Assembly (NCBI GenBank): GCA_948144175.1
Contig: CANXME010002068.1
Location: 930,001 to 994,000, forward strand
Direction: 5' to 3'
DNA length: 64,000 nt
Source of the DNA: Closterium sp. NIES-65
Lineage: Eukaryota > Streptophyta > Zygnematophyceae > Desmidiales > Closteriaceae
In this document: one piece after another, positions 10,086 through 19,791 of the stretch
Position numbering within the stretch: position 1 is the stretch's first letter
Layout: the number at the start of each line of letters is the position of its first letter
The notes under the pieces: model-generated
The model's database searches: none
Seen by the model: only the letters and a program-made list of their open reading frames with translations
What the model was told of the DNA's origin: nothing
Made by a program: the position numbers and the translations under genes

Positions 10086-11141
10086 CTACTGCTGTCCCTG
10101 CCGCTGCTGCTGTCCAGGCGGTGGCAGCTGCGGAGGAGTCTGCTGCTGCTGCTGCGAAAACCCCTCACCATCGTCTAGAGGAGAGCCGTCAGGTCCCGAG
10201 TCACCCCCGCCGCCACCCCCGCCACTAGTACTACCACCACCGCCGCCACCCGCAACACCCCCAGAACCCCCGCCGCCCTTCCCTCCCTTCTTGCCGGACT
10301 TGCCACCTTTCTGTCCGCCAGAGACAGAAACGGCCGCCATCTCCTGAGAGGCAGAAGACGCGGCAGTGGCAAGCGAGGCAGTGAAGGTGGGAAGCTGTGG
10401 TACCGCACACCCCTCAAAGAGACGAGGAGGAGGCGCGGAAGAGGCGGAGGCAACAGCGAGGAGGTTACTCTCGATCTTCGAAAGAGCGGTCTCAAGAAGA
10501 TCGATAGTAAGCTCAGTGGGGAACTTCAGGAGAAGCGCGTCGCGGGCTGTGGCTAGACGGCCAGGGAGGCGAGTGACTAACCAGTGAATAGTGAGCCACA
10601 TGGGGGGGGGTGCAAGGGCAAGCTGTTCCTCAGTGCAAGCGGCCTTGAAGCGAGCTTCAAGGGAGCGCAGGTGGGTAGCGAGGTCAGCAACAGTCTCAAA
10701 GGAGGCGAGGTCAGGGTAGATAAAGGGGACGAGGAGGCGGCTGAGGGAGGCAGAGGAGGGAGTGGAGTAGCGAGCAACAATAGCAGTGTAAAGGTCTGCA
10801 GCAAACTCGACCTGAGTGAAGTGGACAGCCTCAGTCGGCGGGAGAAGGTCGGTCAGGGCGAGGCAGGCAGCAGCGTCACGAGACTCCCACACGTCACGAG
10901 CGAGGAACCGGCGCTGGTACTCAGCCTCCTGCTCGGAAGTAGGCGGTGGGGTAGTGGGCAGCGGTGAAGGCTGCGGCGGGGCGGGCAGAGCACCGGACGC
11001 ATGCGCAAACAGGTGCACGCCATCCTGGCGCTGGCTCCTAAGGTGGCGCTGGGCCTGCGTCAGCCAGGTACTAAAGTCGATCGCACGCCCCTCAGGGTCG
11101 AAACGGAGCACGCGAGACGTCGCCATGAGGGGCGAGGACAA
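10086..11141 (-). pseudogene. Copia Gag, element A
   Basis: 351 residues. A likely functional start is the internal Met of MATSRVLRFDPEG at about residue 6, matching the starts in B, C, D and I. The N-terminal FDPEGRAIDFSTWL block and the helical body (TAIVARYSTPSSASL, DLATHLRSLEARF, MWLTIHWLVTRLP) are the UBN2-like copia Gag fold, which forms the virus-like particle shell. The C-terminus is Lys/Gly- and Gln-rich and ends at a TAG inside a poly-Gln run, almost certainly a changed CAG, since the frame continues into protease. Compare copy 1, which lacks the N-terminal block. Confidence 0.9.
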
Positions 11142-11159
11142 GTGATAGCGGCCGCCAGC

Positions 11160-11790
11160 CGCGAGAGGAGGAGGAGAGGGAGGTGAGTGCGAGGCGGGTG
11201 CGCGCAGGCGGGGCGCGCACTGGCTGGGCGCGGGGCGGCGGGGCGCGCGCTGGCGGGGCGCGCTCCGGCGCGGCGCGCTGGCTGGCGTGGCGCGCGGGCG
11301 CGGCGCGCTGGCGGGCGGCTAAGCAGGGCGCGCGCTGGCGGGCGCGGCGCGCTGGCGTGCGCGCTGGCGGGGCCCGCTGGCGTGGCGCGCTGGCGGGCGC
11401 GCTAGCGGGCGCGCTGGCGTGCGTGCTGGCGGGCGCGCTGGCGAGCTCGCTGGCGAGCGCGCTGGCAGGCGAGCCGGCGGGCTCGCTGGTGCGCCCGCTG
11501 GCGGGCGCGCTCGCGGGCTGGCGTGCAAGCGGGCTGGCGCGCAGGCTGGCTGGCGCGCTGGGTGGCTGGCGCGCTGGCTGGCTGGCGCGCTGGCGGGCTG
11601 GCGCGCTAGCTGGCTGGCGCGCTGGCGGGCTGGCGCGTTGGCTGGCTGGCGCGCAGGCTGCTGGCGCGCTGGCTGGCTGGCGCGCTGGCTGGCTGGCTGG
11701 CGCGCAGGCTGCTTGCGCGCTGGCTGGCTGGCGCGCTGGGTGGCTGGCGGGCGCACTGGCTAAGGGCGGGGAGGGGAGGGGCGCGCCGGC
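11160..11790 (-). repeat. Element A leader with GC-rich minisatellite
   Basis: Between the 5' LTR and gag lies about 600 bp of degenerate repeats of GGCTGGCGCGCTGGC and GGCGGGCGCGCTGG. ORFs of 145 to 273 residues open on both strands here simply because the repeat lacks stop codons. They encode Arg/Ala/Gly/Trp runs and are not listed as genes. Leaders of B, C, D, E, G and I carry different GC-rich repeats at the same place. Confidence 0.85.
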
Positions 11791-11884
11791 TGGGGCGTGG
11801 GGTAGGGCGCTGGCGGGCTGGCAGGGTGCAGTGGTAACCCTAGTGGTAGGGAAGGGCGGGCCTAGGACTAGGAGCGCTAACCTA

Positions 11885-11896
11885 CTGCTGATACCA
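11885..11896 (-). promoter_or_regulatory. Element A primer-binding site
   Basis: Minus strand TGGTATCAGCAG directly follows the 5' LTR end. The first eight bases match the usual plant copia site complementary to the 3' end of initiator methionine tRNA. The remainder has drifted from the expected AGC. Confidence 0.85.
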
Positions 11897-12013
11897 TGTC
11901 AGAATGAGAACTACAGCGGAATACGTTGTGTTGACATGATTGGGGTACATCACCTAACCCTAACTAGTTGTACCCCATATAGCCCAACCCACTACAGGCT
12001 ATAATATTTGACA
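11897..12013 (-). repeat. Element A 5' LTR
   Basis: 117 bp, partner of 4907-5023, followed by the GTTTC duplication at 12014-12018. It would hold the promoter for minus-strand transcription. No clear TATA box is visible in so short an LTR. Confidence 0.95.
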
Positions 12014-12018
12014 GTTTC

Positions 12019-12390
12019 TACTATACCCCCCTTTTTGGCTGATTTTCTATAACACCCCCCTTTTCTTACGGATTCATTATTATAGTCGTTAACGAGTAGT
12101 TGCAATACGGAAGAATATCGTGTGAATTTCTCCCTCAATGAAATTTCGCGGTACATTCAAAGGCAATCTGCCGAGATTTGCCCCCTCCCACTAATTCTCT
12201 GTTGCCACGTGCAGGTGAATCTTCCGTTGCAAGTGGCAAGAGAGGTGTCACATGGCATTTTCGTGAGGGCGATGAAGTTCGAGGCCGAAACTGACATTCG
12301 CGCCTCAGGCAGTGATGCTAAAACGACCAGCAAAACACCCACATTGACTAATTAAAAAAACACTAACACTTAAATATGCCATATGTAAAG
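12019..12390. other. Spacer, nothing recognised
   Basis: AT-richer unique sequence. A 77-codon plus-strand frame at 12122-12355 has no recognisable domain and no supporting signals. Ends at the TAAAG duplication that flanks the solo LTR. Confidence 0.45.
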
Positions 12391-12640
12391 TGTAAGACGT
12401 TATATTATTTATATTTGTAACTGCCTGTAGCTGTAGTTAGTGTAGTTATTGTAAACTTTGTTAGGTGGTGCACCCTTTTGTTTCCTATGCTATATGTTCC
12501 TTGAACCTATAGTGAAACCTCACTTTCCAACTTTCTCGACCCTCTCACCCTTGGCCCAACTTACTCGACATCCTAGTTGGGCCTAGGCTACTAAGCCTAG
12601 GCCCTAGTTAAAACTTTGTAACCTCGAGCTCATTTTAACA
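12391..12640 (+). mobile_element. Solo LTR of the N family
   Basis: 250 bp, TGTAAGACG at the left and CATTTTAACA at the right, flanked by a perfect 5-bp duplication TAAAG (12386-12390 and 12641-12645). Read in this orientation it matches the reverse complement of the LTRs of element N: shared blocks include AACTGCCTGTAGCTGTAGTT, TTGTTAGGTGGTGCACC and the near-palindrome GGGCCTAGGCTNCTAAGCC. No internal sequence remains, so it is a product of LTR-LTR recombination. Confidence 0.88.
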
Positions 12641-12754
12641 TAAAGACCCGGGTATTATGTATTTTTTTCCTATGAGGAGACCCCCCCCATTTTTTCCCTG
12701 TATTTTTAGCTATACCCTAGGGTGTTATTTCCGGGAGAATACGGTACTCACTGT

Positions 12755-12846
12755 GGAGTACAACCCCTTAGGTTTTACTTCTGTACCAAACATCTCGATA
12801 GTTGAACATTCCCCTATGCCTTAAGTCTCGACATGGTAACTAGAGC
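12755..12846 (+). mobile_element. Element C 5' LTR remnant and primer-binding site
   Basis: 12755-12833 resembles the 3' LTR remnant of element D (shared TACAACCCCTTAGG and TGTACCAAA blocks) and ends in TCGACA. TGGTAACTAGAGC at 12834-12846 is a tRNA-iMet-type primer site. The bases that follow (GGACCTAAG...GGGCCCACC) match the start of element D's leader at about 27490. The 5' part of the LTR is not recognisable. Confidence 0.7.
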
Positions 12847-12892
12847 AGGAGGTCGCAAGGACCTAAGAATTGGGCCCACCTAACATTGTTAC

Positions 12893-13018
12893 TGTTAAGA
12901 ATGAGAAGTGTTGGACTAGAAAGGATCAAGAGTACAAGTAAGAAAAGCTAGAACGTTGTACCCCCTAAGGCTAAACCCACTATAGCCTACAGAACAGTAA
13001 CATATATAATGTTTGACA
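12893..13018 (-). repeat. Element B 3' LTR
   Basis: 126 bp, partner of 21415-21540, preceded by GTTAC. The polypurine tract CTATGGGGGAG (minus strand) abuts its inner edge at 13019-13029. Confidence 0.95.
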
Positions 13019-13082
13019 CTCCCCCATAGGCTAAGTGGGGAAGAGCAAGGGGTCACAAGACAAGTCAAGAAAGAAAACGCAA

Positions 13083-13120
13083 GCTCAGGGTGAATCACAG
13101 AGTCACCACACACACTGAGC
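13083..13120 (-). promoter_or_regulatory. Conserved 38-nt stem-loop, element B
   Basis: Same outer arms GCTCAG/CTGAGC, inner arms GGTG/CACC and total length as in element A, with different loop bases. It lies about 65 bases from the 3' LTR. A TA microsatellite (13214-13244) separates it from the RNase H stop. Confidence 0.8.
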
Positions 13121-13260
13121 ACAAGCAAAGGGCCACAAGGCCAGTTCACATGCAGAGGCATATATGCAACACAAACATTACAGTGATCTCTACCTAGCAA
13201 TGCAAGCATGCAGGTATATATATATATATATATATATATAGATCACAGTACAAGCAAAGT

Positions 13261-13653
13261 CTACAACAAGTGAGGAAAAGTGGGCACAAACCCTAATAAA
13301 ATGCAGAAACGCTGATGATCACCAGACTGAAGTGCCTTGGTGAATATATCAGCAGTGTTGGCCTGAGTGGCCACGTAACGCAGACGAAGCTGACCACGCT
13401 GCTGCAACTCTTGAGCCAGGAAGTAACGTAGAGCGATGTGCTTCGTTCTGTGCTCCAGTCTGTGCTCCTCACACAAGGCAATGGCAGCCTTGTTGTCGAC
13501 GTACAGCACTGGAGGAGAATGAGGCCGCTCTCCCAGGTCGGTCAAAAGGTAGGTGAGCCAGCGTAACTCCTGTGCAGCCATGGCTGTGGCGTAGATCTCA
13601 GCCTCACAACTGAAGCTGAGAACTGAAGACGAACGCGTAGAACGCCACGAAAC
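13261..13653 (-). pseudogene. Copia RNase H, element B
   Basis: Encodes SSCEAEIYATAMAAQELRW, LYVDNKAAIALCEE, RTKHIALRYFLAQEL and ANTADIFTKALQSGDH, ending TFPHLL and TAG. All conserved copia RNase H motifs are present. A TGA near 13652, in place of a Ser or Ala, and a frame change near 13580 separate it from RT. The TAG used here as the natural terminator is in the position homologous to the TAG terminator of element D. Confidence 0.88.
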
Positions 13654-14870
13654 TCAGCCAGAGCCAAGACTGAAGGTGTAACCCTGTGACGACCGCTGAG
13701 TAGCCTGGTCGTCAACCCAAGAAGCGTCTGAGTGCCCAGTGAGAACAATTGAGCTCCTCCCTCCAAGCACGAGCCTCATGCCCGATGTACTGCACAAGTA
13801 GCGCAATACCCTCTTTGTAGCATCCCAGTGCACCTTTCGGTTCCTACCAGGAGCCACGTAGCGGGCTAGAAGGCCAAGAGGGTACGCTAGGTCAGGACGA
13901 GTGCAAGTCATCAGGTGCATGAGGCAGCCAACTAACTGTGGGTAAGGACCACTCGGCTCTACGGACTCATCCGAAGGCAGAGCTGAGAGCGAGTGACCTG
14001 TAGCCAGAGGAGTGGCTTCTGCCAAGGACCAGGTGAAGCCAAAGCGCTGAAGGACCTGCTGCACCATGTGTGACTGAGTCAGTGTGATGGTGCGGCGTGC
14101 TCTGTCGCGGGTGATCTGCAAGCCAAGGTAGCTGCGCACTTCACCCAGGTCTGTGCACGTGTGTCTCTTCTGCAGCTCCGACTTCACGTGGGCAAGAGCC
14201 TCAGTGTTAGCAGTGGCAAAAACCAAGTCGTCGACGTACACGAGGATGTAGAAAGGCGGCAGCGAAGCGTCGGTGCGCAGAAACAGCGACGGGTCAGTAG
14301 TAGAAGGCGCGAACCCAAGAGCCGCAAGAGTAGTCCTTATTGTGCTGTGCCACTCACGTGGCGCCTGGTGGAGACCGTAGACCGACTGCCGGAGGATCCA
14401 CTGGGTACCAGGAGGAAACAACCCAGTGAAGCCAGGAGGGCGGCGTAGCCAGATCTCCTCGTGCAGGCTGCCCTGCAAGAAAGCTGTGCTGAAGTCTAGA
14501 GAGTGAAGCTCGTAATCACGCTGAGCGGCAACGTGCAGTAGCACCCGAAGAGTGGTCATCTTCGGGGTGGGGGAGAAGGTATGGAAGAAGTCTACTCCCT
14601 CTCGCTAACTGAAGCCTCGAGCAACGTAACGAGCCTTGAAGACCGGCGGAGAACCTGGCGGCCGCTTCACCCTGAAAATCCACATGCCATTGACGATGTT
14701 CGCCCTAGGAGGGGGAACCTCGTCGACGTAAGTGCCAGTGGACTTCCAGGATGCCATCTTTGCATCCATGGCTGACTGCCACTAAGAGGAGTACTCACCC
14801 GCGATCGCCTCCGCGTAAGAGCGCGGGGTCGGGATGTCTGGTGCATCCGGGTCTCCCTCAGGTGCAATCA
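13654..14870 (-). pseudogene. Copia reverse transcriptase, element B
   Basis: From MTTLRVLLHVAAQRDYELH onward the frame is open for 301 residues and includes LDFSTAFLQGSL, GLHQAPREWH, the catalytic ILVYVDDLVF and QSHMVQQVLQRFG. Upstream, FKARYVARGFS ends at a TAG (14605) where other elements have FSQREG, and the MDAKMASWKSTGTYV block is preceded by TAG at 14782 where others read SSQW. Otherwise the domain is complete, with an intact YVDD. Confidence 0.9.
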
Positions 14871-16380
14871 GCATGGACACGAGATGAGGTAGAGCAGCGG
14901 CAAAGCACTCAAACTCCTCCTACCTGTCCTCAAGGACGTCCGTGCCTAGAGCACACTCACCCCTGATGGACGGAGGATAGACAGACTTAGACTCAGCAAC
15001 AAGACTCGCGGCGTAGTCTAGACGACAGCTAGCAGCAAAGTCGAGAAGCTCAGCAACTAAGGAAGACGCAGCAGCAGACTCGAAGGAAGGTCAGTGACAA
15101 CAGTGACCAGGAGACGCGTGACAGTAGGACTAGCAGCACGAATAGAGTCAGACTCCGGGTCAGCAAGGGCAGGAAGAGAGGACGCAGGAGGAGAAGGCAG
15201 AGGGACACGCTGCGGAGTAGTGGAAAGACGAAGCGTCATCTGGTGAGTGCCTGGGACAGCAAGAGGACGCTGACGCGGGACACGACGACCAGTGCGAGCA
15301 GCACGAGCAGGCAACGGAGAACGAGACTCAGGCGACACAGGACGAGACTCAAGCTCATGACGTTCCGTACGACCTCTTGTCGGACCAGTGTAGGGAGAAG
15401 GACCAGGGAGGGGCGAGGCAAGCTGTAAATGTAACTGCGACTGGACAGGCTGAGGACACTCTAAGGAGGGAGCAGGACAAGGAGGAGGAGGCGGACCAAG
15501 AACCTGCTGAAGGAGCGGAACGAAGTACGGCCGCGGGCGTGAAGCGCCCCTAGAACCAGCAGAGACAGCACCAGAACCTCCAGCATCAGCTCCAGCAGCG
15601 TGAACTCCAGTACCCCCAGGAGTACTAGCTCCAGCCGCACTATCGGTTCCAGCACCTGCAGGACCAACCCTAGGGTCAGCAGCGACACCAAATCCAGTAG
15701 GCCCAGCGTCCTCAGCTCCACCGGCAGCTCCAGCAGCGTCAGTACCTGCAGCTCCAACTCCAGCTCCAGCAGCTCCAGCTCCAGCACAGCCCCTAGTCCC
15801 AGCAGCTCCAGTACCTCCAGCCGCACCAGGGCCTCCAGCGAGCGGCATCCCAGTGATAGGAGCGCCGCTCCGGAGGCTGTAGCGGCGAGCGTAACACTCA
15901 CGCAGTCGCTGTGGAGAGGGAGGCGCCGGCTACAACACATTGCCCGAAGCACCACCAACTCCAACTCCGGTAGAACCCGCAGCTCCAGCAGCCCCCGCCG
16001 GAGGCTGTAACGCTGAGAGTACCACTCATGAAGCTGCTGTGAAGAGGGAGCGTCACCAGGCGCACGACGGTCAGTCTCAGCTCCCGCAGGCTCAGCACCC
16101 CAAGGCTCAGCACCCCCAGGCTCAGCACCCAAAGTCTCAGCACCCCCAGGATCAACACCCCTAGTCTCAGTACCCCCAGGCTCAGCACCCTCAGTCTCAG
16201 CACCCCCAAGCCCAGCACCCCCAGTCTCAGTACCCCCAAGCTCAGCACCCCCAGGCTGAGCACCCTCAGTCTCAGCACCCCCAGGCTCAGCACCCCCAGA
16301 CGCTGTACCCCTCGCACGACCAGAGTCGACAGCTACCTCGATAGGCTCGGCCGGGTCTACCTAGGAAACACCTGAGGGAG
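14871..16380 (-). pseudogene. Copia integrase-RT hinge, element B, with pentapeptide repeats
   Basis: A low-complexity linker. Its upstream half is coded by a 15-base minisatellite at about 16075-16310 (CTCAGCACCCCCAGG on the plus strand), giving repeated GAEPG and GAETG pentapeptides in the sense frame. A Gly/Ala-rich stretch (15540-15850) and a Pro/Ser-rich stretch follow. TAG at 14920 replaces the Gln of DRQE. Frame slips occur in the repeats. Comparable hinges occur in C (24990-25240) and D. Confidence 0.75.
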
Positions 16381-16746
16381 CAAGACCCTGGGGAGGGAGG
16401 GGGTCTACCGAAGTAGCACCTGGCGTGAGGAAAAGCGGCGGGGGGGGGAAGCGGCGCAGTGCTGTAGGGGAACAGACGGTAGAAGGGTACCGACTCGTCA
16501 AAAGTGACGTCCTGAGAGGGGAAGACACGTCGCGAGGTGGGTGGTAAAACTACCAGCTAGGCGCGTCAAGGACAAAGCTAAGAAAGACGCAGGGAACGGT
16601 ACGGGAGGAGAGCTTGTCCGCGGACGTATCGTGGACAAAGGCTCGACATCCCCAGACTCGGAACACCGACGCATAGCCAACCTTCCCCGTCCAACGCAGT
16701 GTGGGCGAGGTCTCCGGAGCAGAGACACGGGGCCAGAGGTTGAGCT
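16381..16746 (-). pseudogene. Copia integrase C-terminal part, element B
   Basis: Sense strand reads NLWPRVS, TLRWTGKVGYASVFRVWGC, then FVHDTSADKLSSRTVPCVFL and a DVTFDESV block, the C-terminal part of copia integrase leading to the hinge. It continues the domain that starts at 18143-18800, from which it is separated by element N and the GATGC duplication. Confidence 0.8.
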
Positions 16747-16751
16747 GATGC

Positions 16752-18142
16752 TGAGAAGAAACGAGAATGAGTGTAGTTAGATGCTAGGTTTAACTAGGGC
16801 CTAGGCTTAGGAGCCTAGGCCCAAGGAGGATGTCGAGTAAGTTGTGCCAAGGGAAGGTGTCGAGAAAGTTGGGAATGAGAGGTTCACTATAGGTTTGCAA
16901 GAACATAAAGCATGTGAACAAAGAAGGTGCACCACCTAACAAAGTATATAACTACACTAACTACACTAACTACAGCTACAGTCAGTTACATATATAAATT
17001 CTGACACTCCCCCATAACTGCTTGCAGCAGGAGTTTGTGCAGAACACAACCTGTAGGGGTACACAAGCAGACTGATAAAAAAGAAACAGCAGGTATGGTA
17101 AGTGAGCAGGTACAATAGGTCGACAGCAAGAAATTCCTGCCACCCCCTTACCCTCTCCCTTCCCAACCACAGGAGGAGCAGAAGGAAGAGTGAGGAGGCG
17201 GGCTGGCTCTGGCTGGTCACCCCCTTTATCTCCTCACCCTCCTCCTTCCCCTCCCCCACACTGCTGCAGGAGCAGCAGAGGGGGGGAGAAGAGAGGAGAG
17301 GTGGAGGGACGGCTGCTGGTTGCCTCACACCCGCCACCCCGGTGCCACTCCCCCTGCTCCCCCACACCCTCACACCCTCCCCACCAGCGGCAGCTGCAGC
17401 AGTGGGAACGAAAGGAGGAGGAGGGGAAGGGAAGCACACTGCCCAACAATCCAACACCCGCCACCCCCATACCCTCCCCCCTACGGCTGCAGGGAGACGA
17501 AGGAGGAGGGGGTGGGCGGGAAGAAAGCCGCAGAGCGGCTACATAAGGTCGGCGCAGGTAGGTCAGGGGCGGCTGCAGGGAGTGCAGGTGCGGAGAGCAC
17601 CGTCACGTGCCACGGGGCGCACAACGGGCAAGTTCAAGTTTAGAGAACCGTCGTGTGCCTCGGGGCGCACGACGAGCAGGGCACCGTCGCATGCCACGGG
17701 GCGCACGACGGGCAAGTTTAGGGCACCGTCGCGTGCCATGGGGCGCGCGACGGGCAGAGAAGGTGTCACTCGCCACCCGAGGGCGGGACAAGACGAAAAT
17801 CGCCACGCGCCCTAGGCGCGCGACCGGAAAAATAGCAGCGGAATCATAAGGCGGGCTCACAGGCCAGGACGAAACACGCTCTGAATCCATGTGAAAACTG
17901 AAACGAGAATGAGTGTAGTTAGATGCTAGGTTTAACTAGGGCCTAGGCTTAGGAGCCTAGGCCCAAGGAGTATGTCGAGTAAGTTGTGCCAAGGGAAGGT
18001 GTCGAGAAAGTTGGGAATGAGAGGTTCACTATAGGTTTGCAAGAACATATAGCATGTGAACAAAGAAGGTGCACCACCTAACAAAGTTTATAATGACTAC
18101 ACTAACTACAGCTACAGGCAGTTACATATATAAATTCTGACA
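16752..18142 (-). mobile_element. Element N: non-autonomous LTR element nested in B integrase
   Basis: 1391 bp. LTRs at 16752-17006 (255 bp) and 17890-18142 (253 bp) end in CTGACA and contain the near-palindrome GGGCCTAGGCTTAGGAGCC. The target duplication is GATGC (16747-16751 and 18143-18147). The minus-strand primer site TGGATTCAGAGC (17878-17889) and a polypurine tract at 17007-17018 show minus orientation. No Gag or Pol motif is present. The left terminus has lost a few bases relative to the right. Same LTR family as the solo LTR at 12391. Confidence 0.92.
17590..17830. repeat. GCGCACGACGGGC module in element N
   Basis: Five or so copies of a 40- to 55-base unit centred on ACGGGGCGCACGACGGGCA. 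A close relative of this module occurs in elements J (44995-45110) and K (52040-52145), whose LTRs are unlike those of N. ORFs here are repeat translations. Confidence 0.75.
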
Positions 18143-19130
18143 GATGCGCAACATACTGAACTGCAAACGGCCACAGAAGATGGGGGGCAGCCGCATGGAT
18201 CATGGAGGTACGAGCGACCTCCATGACTAAGCCGATGCGGCGCTCAGCAATCCCATTCTGCTGTGGAGAGGCCGGAAGAGTGAACGTCTGGCGGATGCCG
18301 TGCTCCGCACAGTAGGCTGCCAAGCGGTTAGAGGAAAACTCACCACCCCGGTCAGAGTGCAGACGCAGGACTGGAAAGTCCGACTGGAACCGGTCGCGGA
18401 GCTGAAGATGAGCAGCGTGGATCCAAGGGATCAAAACATCAGGGACCTCTCCCTTGGTGCGCAAGGGGAAGACCATGGTGTAGCGCGTGTAGTCGTCGAC
18501 GACCAGCAGGAAGTACCGCTCATGGCCCTGTCCACGGACGCGGGCTGGGCCCCACACGTCCAGGTGGAGAGTCTGCACAGGAGCCTCTGTGGGAGGGAAC
18601 GAGGAGGAGTGAGGAGTGGCGCGCTGCCGCCCCTCGACACAGGGAAGACAGGGAGGAGCCGGCGAGGTTGGGAGAGGAGGGAGAACACTGGGAAGACCAG
18701 ATACAAGGTACCGGGAGTGCATGCCACGAAGGCGCTGCACTGAAGGGTGACCAAGGCGGTGGTGCCAGAGGACAGTCTGGTGCGACAGGGTGCGACACGA
18801 GCTGGGGGCCGACAGCTGACCTGACGCAGACGCAGACGCAGCTACCTGAGGGGACTCAGTGGTCAGTGTGTACTGGTCTGACCCCGGCTGCCGAGTAAAG
18901 GTAGCCAGGTGGCGATCGGTCCGAGCACACGTACAGTGGGTCACACGCTCATAGGCAGGGGTGAACTGGTGAACACCCCCGTCCTGGAGAGCAGAGCCCG
19001 CCACCAAGTTCGTCGAGAACGAGGGGAGGTAAAGACCCGACAGGGTGCCGGCCGGAACCGCTGGACAAGGGAGGACAGTGGAGGAGGTCGCAAGGACTGG
19101 GCCCCCAGAGGGGTCAGCGCGAGAGAGCAA
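18143..19130 (-). pseudogene. Copia protease tail-integrase N-terminal part, element B
   Basis: Sense frame contains LPSFSTNLVAG after the protease, the GAG-pre-integrase WHHRLGHPS with CLPC, and the integrase core: LHLDVWGPARV, LVVDDYTRYTMVF, LHSDRGGEF, SPQQNGIAERR and VARTSMIHAAAPHLLWPF. The open frame then runs into element N's LTR, where the last residues are not integrase. The two parts join cleanly when N and one GATGC are removed on paper. Confidence 0.9.
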
Positions 19131-19440
19131 CTGTTCGAGCTAGCTGCTCAAGGACAGTGCAGTCACGAAAGAAACAGCGGGAAGCACCCAAGTCCAGTGT
19201 GAAGGTATGTTGTGCCTCAGTAGACGCAGTAGCACCTAGAGCAGCAGCCTCACCAGGACCTAGGGCAGTAGACGCACTAGCACCTAGAGCAGCAGCCTCA
19301 CCAGGACCTAGGGCAACAGACGCACTAGCACCTAGAGCAGCAGCCTCACCAGGACCTAGGGCAGCGGACGCACTAGCACCTAGAGCAGCTGTCTTACTGG
19401 TCCCAATGCCCGGGTCGGGCGGTACACTCAGGTAGCAGTC
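19131..19440 (-). pseudogene. Copia protease region with 48-bp repeats, element B
   Basis: The sense strand carries the LDLGASRCFF-like protease site near 19160-19200 in a frame damaged by small indels. Just upstream, 19205-19395 is a tandem array of four 48-bp units (GCAGCCTCACCAGGACCTAG recurring at about 19239, 19287 and 19335). They encode Ala/Gly/Leu-rich linker repeats between Gag and protease. Similar but shorter Ala/Gly repeats occur here in element I. Confidence 0.75.
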
Positions 19441-19443
19441 ACC

Positions 19444-19791
19444 CTAAACACTAATAGTCAATGCATACATAGCACCAAGGATAGCATCAAAATCTAGAGC
19501 AAAGATATCAATTCCCTTCTTAAGCAGATCAGCCCAGCGGGCCAGCTCAGAGGCGTCAGGGAACTGCTCGCGCCAGGCGTCGTCGAGGCGAAAGAAACAG
19601 CGCTGCGCCGTGTGAAACCTCCCACATGTATGGCCAGTGCGGTCACCTGTGCGGATGACGTACGGGCAGGTACCTCCACCCCCAGACCCCCCACGCTGAG
19701 AGTACCACTCACAGAGCTGCTGGGACGACGGGGTCTCGCTGGGACGCTGCTGCTGCTGCCTCTGACCACCTCCAATCCCCCCACGCTGCAT
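19444..19791 (-). pseudogene. Copia Gag zinc-binding tail, element B
   Basis: Gln-rich start, then SQQLCEWYSQR and a C-X13-C-X3-H-X4-C pattern (CPYVIRTG...HTCGRFHTAQRC), followed by FRLDDAWREQFPDASELARWADLL and DFDAILGAMYALT. This takes the place of the usual CX2CX4HX4C zinc knuckle of copia Gag. The same arrangement is seen in A, C and I. Frameshifts in the Gly-run separate it from the Gag body. Confidence 0.82.

Larger units (their letters stand above)
4907..12013 (-). mobile_element. Element A: Ty1/copia LTR retrotransposon
   Basis: A complete but inactive element, 7107 bp, reading right to left. The 117-bp LTRs are 4907-5023 and 11897-12013 and begin and end TGTCA...TGACA. They are flanked by a perfect 5-bp target duplication, GTTTC, at 4902-4906 and 12014-12018. 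A tRNA-iMet-type primer site abuts the right LTR and a polypurine tract abuts the left one. The order gag, protease, integrase, RT, RNase H defines copia. Coding is broken by TAG at 10086, TGA at 10035, a frameshift near 8155, TAG at 6377, TAG at 5660 and a frameshift near 5530. The two LTRs differ at three positions of 117 by my reading. Confidence 0.95.

Noticed and set aside
11183-12004. 273-residue plus-strand ORF
   Set aside because: It is the antisense translation of the GC-rich repeat in element A's leader and runs into A's LTR. No domain.
12122-12355. 77-residue plus-strand ORF in the spacer
   Set aside because: No recognisable domain, no upstream signals and no repeat elsewhere in the window. 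Nothing supports it as a gene.
17102-17815. 237-residue plus-strand ORF in element N
   Set aside because: Low-complexity, antisense to the element's orientation, and partly composed of the GCGCACGACGGGC repeat.
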